NCBI GenBank assembly: GCA_946886185.1
Contig: CAMPIC010000106.1
Span: forward strand, 1 to 8,062
DNA from: an uncultured bacterium
GTDB taxonomy: Bacteria > Eisenbacteria > RBG-16-71-46 > CAIMUX01
Length of the DNA: 8,062 bases
Reading direction: 5' to 3'
Part shown: positions 1-5,017 of the stretch, piece after piece
How positions within the stretch are numbered: the first letter of the stretch is position 1
How the letters are laid out: every line of letters begins with the position of its first letter
Made by a program: the position numbers and the translations under genes
Notes under the pieces: model-generated
The model's input: the letters and a program-made list of their open reading frames with translations, nothing else
What the model was told of the DNA's origin: nothing
Database searches by the model: none

Positions 1-68
1 GAAAACCATGCCACGCACTCCCGGAGCGGGACTGATCCGCGCGAAAACCGTGCCATGCACTCCCGGAG
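1..68. repeat. 42-bp hairpin repeat array, copy A (left edge open)
   Basis: The array has the tail of one unit (1-7), a full 42-bp unit (8-49) and a 19-bp partial unit (50-68). Each unit holds a short palindrome of the GTGC..GCAC type followed by a GC-rich inverted repeat (ACTCCCG, loop GAG, CGGGAGT; this copy has one mismatched arm). The same unit recurs at 5716-5845. The second unit stops after CCCGGAG, in the middle of the hairpin, and the next base begins a recognisable L,D-transpeptidase reading frame. Units abut directly with no spacers, so this is not CRISPR. It looks like a dispersed REP-like element. No transposase for it is visible here. Confidence 0.8.
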
Positions 69-239
69 ATCGAGGCGGCGATAGCAGAAGAAACGACGCG
101 CGCGATCCCGCTGGCCACTCCGCTCCCCGTGTTCATCCTCTACTGGACCGCGTCGACCGACCTGCACGGCGAACTGCACTTCTACCGAGATGTCTACGCC
201 CGAGATGCGGAGCTGCTAGCCGCGCTCAACCGACCGTGA
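66..239 (+). pseudogene. L,D-transpeptidase, C-terminal remnant
   Basis: Frame with codons starting at 66, 69 ... and TGA at 237-239; there is no start codon. The peptide carries PLPVFILYWTA, then DLHGELHFYRDVYARDAELL about 15 residues later. This matches the end of the YcbB-type murein L,D-transpeptidase catalytic domain (usual pattern PVPVfilYwTa..d.dG.vhFr.DiYgrDa). Those enzymes make 3-3 cross-links in peptidoglycan. About 57 residues remain; the catalytic Cys region and everything upstream are missing. The frame runs back into the 42-bp repeat and meets TGA at 33-35. The break falls within the word EIEAAI, which is normal for the family, so the repeat sits directly on the truncation point. 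The family call is from pattern memory and fairly firm. Confidence 0.72.
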
Positions 240-264
240 CCGGGAGTTCGTTCCTCGCTGAGAC

Positions 265-454
265 CCTACCAGCCGGGCGTTTCGCCGGGCTCCGACCTTC
301 GTTCCAGCTTGATCTGTTTGAGGAGGAGGTCGAGATCGGGTCCGCAGGCCGGCAGACAGGGCAGAATGCGAGCGCGGTGTTCCTCCACCCACGGGTCGAC
401 GCCCGGCAAGCCTTCGAGCGGCCCGGAGAGACCAAGCAGCACGCGCCACTCGGC
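265..454. repeat. 190-bp direct repeat, copy 1
   Basis: Matches 2252-2441 at a constant offset of 1987 with about 8 mismatches and no net indel, roughly 96% identity. Homology begins at CCTACCAGCCGGG and ends at CACTCGGC; sequence on both flanks is unrelated. In the minus-strand frame the mismatches fall at third positions (5) and first positions (3), never second. The segment therefore diverged as protein-coding DNA, not as a neutral repeat. Confidence 0.93.
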
Positions 455-616
455 GCTTCGCGCCACCCTCTGTGCGATGGACGAGGATCCCGCATTCTCC
501 GCGCCGGGCAGACGCAGCGTTTCGTTCCGGTAACCGACCGCGACTACGACCCGATCCGGGAGATGGAACGGGTCGCCCGCCGGGTTCCGCTCGCCGCCGG
601 CTGATCCTCTCCCTTT
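266..616 (-). pseudogene. FAD-monooxygenase C-terminal piece joined to an unidentified peptide
   Basis: An open minus-strand frame runs from just after TAG (617-619) to TAG at 266-268 with no ATG; a GTG at 464-466 is the only obvious start. The lower part (454-266) is nearly the same as the C-terminus of the fragment at 2253-2588: AEWRVLLGLSGPLEGLPGVD, then EEHRARILPCLP and ending EPGETPGW. The upper part (616-455) reads NPAGDPFHLPDRVVVAVGY, then RNETLRLPGAENAGSSSIAQ. It has ordinary GC-rich codon use but I do not recognise it, and it differs from the monooxygenase sequence upstream of the other copy. The switch occurs exactly at the AEW codons. Either two genes were recombined in frame, or this is a diverged paralogue. 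It is unlikely to be expressed as a functional enzyme. Confidence 0.55.
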
Positions 617-789
617 CTAACCCGCTGCGGGAGTGATTTGGATTCGACCGGGAGTGACGGGATGCGATGCGACCACTAGCGCGAGCGTTTTCATCCTCGC
701 GACGAACAGTCACGCGCCTACGACGAATCGCCAATGGCAGCGCTCGCAGCGGGAGCTTGCCTCATTGGTCAACGGTCCTGCCGCCCCCG

Positions 790-957
790 TACTCGATCGG
801 TATCCAGATGGGAGTGGACCAAAACGGCCTCATCCTCATCCACGGTGTCCTGCCGGATGGCGCGGCGGCCAGAGCGGGCATCAAGGATGGGAACCTTCTG
901 CTCGAGGCCAACAATGTAAAGCTGCGCGGCAGCATCCCCGAGCGCATGTCACGCTGA
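790..957 (+). pseudogene. PDZ-domain fragment
   Basis: The frame reads YSIGIQMGVDQNGLILIHGV, then LPDGAAARAGIKDGNLLLEA, then NNVKLRGSIPE, then stops after RMSR (TGA 955-957). It has the hallmarks of a PDZ domain: a short carboxylate-binding-loop strand, the 'pgs.Aa.AGlk.GD.il' stretch (here with N instead of D in KDGN) and a following strand. About 50 residues, roughly half to two thirds of a PDZ domain, are present. The open frame extends up to an ATG at 667, but that part is Arg/Ser-rich and does not look coding. There is no protease or other partner domain. PDZ domains in bacteria usually sit in HtrA, CtpA or RseP-like proteases; which one this came from cannot be told. Confidence 0.6.
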
Positions 958-1065
958 CCCCGAGCCGCGCTCGCCGCATGTCCAGTGCTGCACGACCGGC
1001 GGCCGATGCCTCGGGCGGGATCGAGGCGGCGTATCGATCGCTCGGGGCACGCAGGAGGGCGAGGT

Positions 1066-1845
1066 CTACCAACCCAGGAGCAGGTGCGCTCCCAGCGTGA
1101 AAACCTGCAGGCTCTCGCTGAAATGATCGTCGCCGAAACGATCGTTGATGCAGTCCACGAAGTGGTAGGTGGCATCCAGTCCCATGCGCGCCGACGGTCC
1201 ACCGAACAGGTCCGCGCCGACAGCGACCGAGTACCCGAGGTGGTGCGTGGGATCCAGTGGCGGGGCAACGACCGTGAAAAACCCGGCGTTCCCACTGTAA
1301 CCGCGGGTGTTGGGATCCACCCGGTAGACGCTGAGGCCGACCTGAAGCCACGGCCGCGTGCTGCGAGTGGTGGGAGCGGCGACTCGAACGTGCCCGCCGA
1401 CCTGGACGACCTGCAGTCCCCAGGTCCCTCCGCCCAGCTCCAAGTGGTGCAAAGTCTCGTTGAACGCCCGCTTCGTCTTCGTGGAGACCGGCCAGTAGTG
1501 ATAGGCGATGCTCGCCCCGATGCCGAGAATCGGGCTCGTTTTCCCGGTGCAGCTCAGCCCTGCGTCGAGCCCGATCACATCGCGATTCGCGCTCGCAGCG
1601 GGCAATGGCAGTGAGAACGTCGGGCCGACTTCGAATCCATACCAGCCTTTCGAGCGTTCGTCCGGTCGCTGGGGCTGGTCCGGGGTCACTTTCGCAGCCT
1701 CGGACTCACGCACAGGAATCAAGGCGAGCAGGCAGAGCAAGATCGCCCGATGGACCCGCGATCGCGCCAGTCCTCGATTCGTCCGACGCGCGTAGCCAGT
1801 GCCCGGCGCGCTACTGACGGATGACGATGCGGATGCTCCCCGCAT
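1066..1845 (-). CDS. Outer-membrane beta-barrel protein
   Basis: About 259 residues if translation starts at ATG 1843-1845, which is preceded by GGGGGGAGGG with a 4-5 base spacing. A signal peptide follows a long basic N-region (SRVHRAILLCLLALIPVRES, cleavage likely near SEA-AKV at residue 50). The mature part alternates polar and non-polar residues with many Gly and aromatics (GWYGFEVGPTFSLPL, ILGIGASIAYHYWPVS, LGYSVAVGADLF), as in 8-stranded porin-like barrels. It ends in LLLGW, with the C-terminal aromatic residue that outer-membrane proteins use for BAM recognition. It overlaps the last 35 bases of the lipoprotein gene, so the two are probably translated as a pair. The start is uncertain: no ATG, GTG or TTG lies closer to the signal peptide, and CTG at 1770 is the only alternative. 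The ligand or role is unknown. Confidence 0.78.
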   Translation of the reverse strand: MRGASASSSVSSAPGTGYARRTNRGLARSRVHRAILLCLLALIPVRESEAAKVTPDQPQRPDERSKGWYGFEVGPTFSLPLPAASANRDVIGLDAGLSCTGKTSPILGIGASIAYHYWPVSTKTKRAFNETLHHLELGGGTWGLQVVQVGGHVRVAAPTTRSTRPWLQVGLSVYRVDPNTRGYSGNAGFFTVVAPPLDPTHHLGYSVAVGADLFGGPSARMGLDATYHFVDCINDRFGDDHFSESLQVFTLGAHLLLGW

Positions 1846-2221
1846 CCGTCCCTCCCCCCTTGCCATCTCGCACGTGGCACGAGACCCAACCCGTATCCAG
1901 AGGAGCGTCGGCACAGGCCCCTGCGTAGACGACGAGAGTGCTGCCGCGGCTGTACGCCGTGAACTGTTCGGAGGCCCCCTGCTTGACCAGTCGGCAGTCC
2001 GAGGTCCAGTCGAACACCACCGGCTCGCCATCCGGATCGGTCGCATGGCACACGACGACGGCGGAGTCCCCGGGCGAGATGCTCGCAGGAAAGGCGATCA
2101 GGGACTGGACGACCGGGCGGCGATTCACGGGTTGGAGCGGCGTCTCCACACCGCAACCCGACGGGCCTCCCAGGAGGCACAGACCCAGCATCGGCGCGAG
2201 CCGGCGTGAGCAGGTCAGCAT
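1811..2221 (-). CDS. Secreted lipoprotein with a PKD/Ig-like domain
   Basis: 136 residues. The N-terminus (MLTCSRRLAPMLGLCLLGGP then SGC) is a lipoprotein signal with lipidated Cys at residue 23; Pro at the -3 position is unusual for a lipobox. Residues 33-100 form one beta-sandwich-like domain: RRPVVQSLIAFPASISPGDS, AVVVCHATDPDGEPVVFDW. The C.A.DPDG...W pattern is typical of PKD/Ig-like domains in exported proteins. A second strand set ends with WVSCHVRDGKGG. The start is ATG at 2219-2221, with a GGGAGGGGG purine run about 12 bases upstream. It lies 31 bases downstream of the end of the chimeric monooxygenase frame (stop at 2253) and overlaps the barrel gene downstream. It probably sits on the cell surface or the inner leaflet of the outer membrane and may partner the barrel protein. 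Confidence 0.78.
   Translation of the reverse strand: MLTCSRRLAPMLGLCLLGGPSGCGVETPLQPVNRRPVVQSLIAFPASISPGDSAVVVCHATDPDGEPVVFDWTSDCRLVKQGASEQFTAYSRGSTLVVYAGACADAPLDTGWVSCHVRDGKGGGTDAGSIRIVIRQ
1843..1860 (-). promoter_or_regulatory. Strong ribosome binding site deciding the barrel-gene start
   Basis: On the minus strand the sequence AAGGGGGGAGGGACGG directly precedes ATG at 1843-1845. It lies inside the lipoprotein gene, where it encodes the Gly run of DGKGGGTD. Because it is also Gly codons, the match could be partly coincidental. Even so, the spacing and purine run make this the best start for the downstream barrel gene. Confidence 0.5.
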
Positions 2222-2251
2222 GAGAGCTCGATCCCCCTCCCTGATTGACGG

Positions 2252-2441
2252 CCTACCAGCCGGGCGCTTCGCCGGGCTCCGACCTTCGCTCCAGCTTGAT
2301 CTGTTTGAGGAGGACGTCGAGATCGGGTCCGCACGCAGGCAGACAAGGCAGAATGCGAGCGCGGTGTTCCTCCACCCAGGAGTCGACGCCCGGCAAGCCT
2401 TCGAGCGGCCCGGAGAGACCAAGCAGCACGCGCCACTCGGC
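2252..2441. repeat. 190-bp direct repeat, copy 2
   Basis: Second copy of the segment at 265-454 (constant offset 1987, about 96% identical). Here it lies inside a longer match to an FAD-monooxygenase C-terminus, so this copy keeps more of the ancestral context. Amino-acid differences from copy 1 in the minus frame are V/L, S/P and A/T only. Confidence 0.93.
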
Positions 2442-2588
2442 CCGCCGCTGGACCTCGTAATCCGCCAGCGACTCTTCATCACCGTTGCGAACGGCGTTCG
2501 CGATCCGGGCGGCCAGATCGTGTCCTTCTCGGAGCCCGACGTTGACGCTCTGCACGCCGATCGGGCTGGTCAGATGGGCCGCGTTGCC
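2253..2588 (-). pseudogene. FAD-dependent monooxygenase, C-terminal remnant
   Basis: The frame contains NAAHLTSPIGVQSVNVGLRE then GHDLAARIANAVRNGDEESL, then ADYEVQRRAEWRVLLG. This fits the second FAD-contacting motif of class A flavin monooxygenases (GDAAH..sP.GgQG.N.G..Da..LA..L) and the following helix with its YE.eRR signature. The usual G-D of GDAAH is G-N here. About 112 residues remain of a protein normally near 400; the N-terminal GxGxxG Rossmann motif and substrate domain are absent. Upstream, the frame continues without interruption into a Cys-rich repeat protein, an unnatural fusion. It ends with TAG at 2253, and the lipoprotein gene starts 31 bases later on the same strand. A catalytic role is not possible for this piece alone. 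Confidence 0.7.
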
Positions 2589-2870
2589 GGCGCATTCGGT
2601 CTGCGTCGTCACCGTGCACGAACCATCGTCGGCGCAGCAGGCGCCCGTGGGCTGGGGACATGGATTCGGCTCGCAGACCGTGTCATGCCCCTGATAGGTA
2701 CCACCGAGGAAAATGCACACCGAAGACGTCTGAATCTGGCAGCTTCCGGCCGGGAAGCAGCAAGCTTCCTCTCCCGCGGGCGGACACGGAGTCGGATCGC
2801 AATCCACACCGTCACCGTAGTAAGTGCCGCCGGCCGCTTCGCAGCTGCTCTGGACAGAGGTTCGGGAACC
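2588..2870 (-). pseudogene. Cys-rich extracellular repeat protein fragment
   Basis: Two and a half repeats of a disulfide-type module are visible. They are SVQSSCEAAGGTYYGDGVDC then DPTPCPP; EEACCFPAGSCQIQTSSVC, then LGGTYQGHDTVCEPNPCPQP; and TGACCADDGSCTVTTQTECA. The module pattern is (G/E)ACC...G.C...T...C...GGTY.G..T.C.PNPCP. Such tandem modules occur in secreted proteins of Candidatus Eisenbacteria, Planctomycetes and similar lineages; their function is unknown to me. There is no signal peptide and no proper start: the frame reaches an ATG at 3098 only by running through a transposase remnant. On the downstream side, the third module breaks off after ECAG and runs in frame into the monooxygenase tail. 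Confidence 0.65.
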
Positions 2871-3020
2871 GGGCACCCTGTTGTCAACCAACCTTTCGGG
2901 TCGAGTAAAGGCGAGATCCACCGGTCCGCCGTTCGCGCACTCCGTCCTCCCGACTTGACGAATTGTCCGACGTTCTTGATCGGCTGCCCCATCGTACTCA
3001 TCGTGGGGCGACCACAGGCA

Positions 3021-3299
3021 ACCTCGATCGGTTCGCGCGGGCCAGACCGAGGGTGGAGCCGCGAAGATTTTCAGGTGCTCGAGAACCCGTCTGATCACTG
3101 AGAAAGGTGATCACCGTCATCCCCTCCCCCAGACCTTGTACAGAGGAGCGCGTCGATGATCCGTCGGAGGCGGCAAGGGACGAACGAGAGCGTGTCGTTC
3201 TCGCCGGGACGAGCACGCACTGGCGGTAGGGCGCGGCAGGAAAGCTGATCGACGAGGTAGGCGGCAGCATCGCTCATGCGCCTCGCCTGGACAGGAGCA
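3021..3299 (-). mobile_element. Degraded IS91-family (IS801/IS1294-like) transposase
   Basis: Pieces in three minus-strand frames line up in family order. CSCPG (3299 down) is a broken zinc-finger end; RMSDAAAYLVDQ (3280-3245) and PYRQCVL (3231-3211, with C for the usual W) match the 'C.sC..RRM...AAhLVD.v.P..PvRQWVL' stretch. MTVITFLSDQ (3120-3091) and, after a frameshift, IRRVLEHLKIFAAPPSVWPA (3095 down) match the C-terminal 'm.viaFl.d..vi.rIL.HL....pP...PAR' end. The whole HUH/Y2 catalytic core is gone, and only about 280 bp of roughly 1.1 kb remain. It is therefore a dead element. No terminal sequences could be identified. IS91-type elements move by one-ended rolling-circle transposition and can carry flanking DNA, which could help explain the mixed fragments around it. 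Confidence 0.68.
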
Positions 3300-3545
3300 C
3301 CGATTTTTTCGAGCAGTTCTCATCCGACTTCGCAGTCTGGGTTTTCTTCTATAGCCCAGAAAGAAGCCGAGATCCGTGGCAAACACCGCACCCGGTGGTT
3401 TCGACGAGTACTTCGCCCGTCCAGGCTGTTCATCCCTGGCTTGCCGGACCATCGGCTGGCCGGGTTTAGTGACGACCCACGATTCGACACGCACAGTCAC
3501 CTCCCCGTCCCACAATGAAATCGCAGGAAATAGGTAAGACGATTC
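3300..3545. other. Stretch without a convincing gene
   Basis: Open frames on both strands exist, but none has coding character or a family match I trust. A plus-strand stretch near 3376 reads VANTAPGGFDEYFARPG, faintly like a cupin C-terminus. Another near 3302 reads FFEQFSSDFAVWVFFYSPER. Base composition drops locally to AT-richer values near 3490-3560. These are probably further decayed remnants. Confidence 0.4.
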
Positions 3546-3551
3546 CTATTT
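3528..3551 (-). terminator. Small inverted repeat at the end of the fragment frame
   Basis: AAATAGG (3528-3534) and CCTATTT (3545-3551) form a perfect 7-bp stem with a 10-base loop. On the minus strand it straddles the TAG stop (3546-3548) of the frame at 3546-3722. It is AT-rich and lacks a T run, so terminator function is only a guess. Confidence 0.2.
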
Positions 3552-3722
3552 ACGAATACGCGGAATTCCGATTCGGATCAACGCAAGACGGCCTTGTGCC
3601 GGAAAGTGCGTATAAGGGATGTGATGTTGGGAAACACCGTACCCGGCGTTGAATGGCCCGCTCGTAGTCCGATCGGCAGCGTAGCCGTTTGCGAGGTCCG
3701 CGCCCACGCGGAAATCGTACCG
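3546..3722 (-). pseudogene. Unidentified C-terminal fragment, possibly a barrel protein
   Basis: The minus frame from 3722 reads RYDFRVGADLANGYAADRTT, then SGPFNAGYGVSQHHIPYTHF, then PAQGRLALIRIGIPRIRK and TAG. Codon choice is like the neighbours, and the alternation of polar and non-polar residues near both ends recalls outer-membrane strands. The C-terminal IPRIRK lacks the usual final aromatic residue. Upstream of 3722 this frame becomes Arg/Ser-rich, while another minus frame reads CFVCKEDCVAG and CPEVEAIGPV, so a frameshift may lie near 3725. I do not recognise the family. The opposite-strand methyltransferase gene begins 138 bases from the coding-like part. Confidence 0.35.
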
Positions 3723-3859
3723 GGCCGATCGCCTCCACCTCAGGACACTCGACGTTCCCGCCGTCTCCGCGCGCGGCTCCTGCGACGCAGTCTTCCTTGC
3801 AGACGAAACAGCTCGAGATCTGCTGGATCCACGCGCATCGCTTGAGGGACTATCGTTCC

Positions 3860-4645
3860 ATGAGCTCGACACCGGATCTTCCCGATTATGTCCTCGAGAA
3901 TCGATCGCACTGGGACGCCACCGCGGACGCGTGGGTGGACCCTGCGATCCGATCTTGGGTCGCGCAGGAACCGACCTGGGGTTCGTGGGGACTCCCCGAG
4001 CAGAAGTTGCAGCTGCTTCCGATCGACATGAGCGGCATGACAGCGATCGAGCTCGGCTGCGGAACCGCCTATGTCTCCGCCTGGATGGCGAAGCGAGGAG
4101 CGCAGGTCGTCGGTATCGACAACTCGGAACGACAGCTTGCCACCGCGCGCCGACTTTCCGCGGAACACGGAATCGAGATCGAATTGATCCACGGGAACGC
4201 GGAGACCGTACCGTACCCCGACAGTTCGTTCGACTTCGCGATCAGCGAGTACGGCGCGGCGATCTGGTGCGATCCATACCGGTGGATCCCGGAGGCGTTC
4301 CGGCTGCTGCGGCCTGGCGGCCGTCTCGTCTTTCTCGGCACCAGTCCCCTCGTTCAACTTTGCATGCCGCTAAGCGGTGCGAGCGCAGAGCCTCATCTGC
4401 ATCGAAGTTACTTCGCCATGCACCGGATCGACTGGACGACTGTCGAGATCGATCCTGGCGGAATCGAGTTCAATCTGCCCATCTCGGAGTGGTTCCGCCT
4501 GTTCGCGGACACTGGCTTCGAGGTCACCGAATATCTCGAGCTGCAAGCTCCAGAGTCCGCCGAGGGAACCCCGTTCGCGATTCCCGCGAGCTGGGCAAAG
4601 CGATGGCCATCTGAGCAGGTTTGGAAGCTGCGTAAACTCGGTTGA
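3860..4645 (+). CDS. Class I SAM-dependent methyltransferase
   Basis: 261 residues from ATG 3860-3862; GAGGGA at 3844-3849 serves as the ribosome binding site. An upstream in-frame ATG at 3689 adds only Arg/Ser-rich non-coding-like sequence, so I reject it. The Rossmann core is complete: AIELGCGTAYVSAW (motif I, residues 62-75), VVGIDNSE with the ribose-binding acidic Asp87, HGNAETVPYPDSSFDFAISE (111-130), and AFRLLRPGGRLVFLG (146-160). The N-terminal ENRSHWDATADAWVDPA is typical of methyltransferase-11-like enzymes acting on small molecules. A C-terminal region (residues 170-261, WFRLFADTGFEV, KRWPSEQVWKLRK) probably forms the substrate cap. The substrate is unknown. It is the only intact plus-strand gene between 1 and 7765. 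The Fic remnant follows convergently. Confidence 0.93.
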   Translation: MSSTPDLPDYVLENRSHWDATADAWVDPAIRSWVAQEPTWGSWGLPEQKLQLLPIDMSGMTAIELGCGTAYVSAWMAKRGAQVVGIDNSERQLATARRLSAEHGIEIELIHGNAETVPYPDSSFDFAISEYGAAIWCDPYRWIPEAFRLLRPGGRLVFLGTSPLVQLCMPLSGASAEPHLHRSYFAMHRIDWTTVEIDPGGIEFNLPISEWFRLFADTGFEVTEYLELQAPESAEGTPFAIPASWAKRWPSEQVWKLRKLG

Positions 4646-4719
4646 CGCGCGCACGCTTTGAAGCAGGTTCGCGGAACTCGTCGATCTTGGTTGCGGTATC
4701 GAGGATCAGCGGATCGCCG

Positions 4720-5010
4720 ATTCGAGATCGGAAATCCGCTGCGCACGCGCTTCATTCCGTGTTCGAGCGCGCGAACGTAGTTTGAAACCTCGACCACATC
4801 GTCCAGCGGAACTCCCGGTGTCTCCTTGAGCTCGAACAGCAAGAGGTCAGTCAGCGTCGATTGCGTTCCTTCGATTTGGGAGGAGAGGATCGCTTCCTTT
4901 CGAACGTACGAGTAGAGGAGCAGGCGAGTGTCGGGCAGGATGATGGAGACGCCGTCGAGTCGTCCGAGGGCCATCAATGCAGCGATTAACGACCAGGGCC
5001 AAGCTGCCGG
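4720..5010 (-). pseudogene. Fic family protein, N-terminal remnant
   Basis: The frame reads LGRLDGVSIILPDTRLLLYS, then YVRKEAILSSQIEGTQSTLT, then DLLLFELKETPGVPLDDVVE and VSNYVRALEHGMKRVRSGFP. This is very close to the conserved N-terminal domain of Fic proteins, including the SSQIEGT motif (residues 32-38 from the ATG at 4977), the [S/T]xxxE[G/N] inhibitory-helix region. After FPISN (4720) the family sequence stops. The HPFxxGNGRxxR catalytic motif for AMP transfer is absent, so it cannot modify targets. Upstream, similarity fades by about 5010 and no start codon is present. The stop of the neighbouring membrane gene (5018-5020) lies just beyond. Another minus frame below 4720 reads IGDPLILDTATKIDEFREPA, which I cannot place. 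Confidence 0.8.
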
Positions 5011-5017
5011 ACTCCGC

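Noticed and set aside
619..665. Third, decayed copy of the 42-bp repeat (CCCGCTGCGGGAGTG...)
   Set aside because: Only about 12 of 15 bases resemble the hairpin and no palindrome precedes it; it may be chance in GC-rich DNA.
216..734. Minus-strand open frame of 172 codons over copy 1
   Set aside because: Arg/Ser/Pro-rich, crosses three unrelated segments, and is out of frame with the monooxygenase-like frame.
1019..1031. 13-bp match (GATCGAGGCGGCG) to 68-80 at the transpeptidase junction
   Set aside because: Flanks do not match; a GC-rich word of this length can recur by chance.
1938..3101. Long plus-strand open frame (387 codons)
   Set aside because: It is the complement of the lipoprotein, monooxygenase and Cys-rich frames; its protein is Arg/Ala/Ser-rich with no motif, and the 190-bp repeat substitutions fit the minus frame.
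3376..3450. Cupin-like C-terminus (TAPGGFDEYFARPG)
   Set aside because: One short phrase only, with a stop nearby and no beta-barrel metal motif; too weak to annotate.
3689..3859. N-terminal extension of the methyltransferase to ATG 3689
   Set aside because: The extra 57 residues are Arg/Ser/Pro-rich without similarity to the family, while ATG 3860 has a ribosome binding site and begins the conserved N-terminus.
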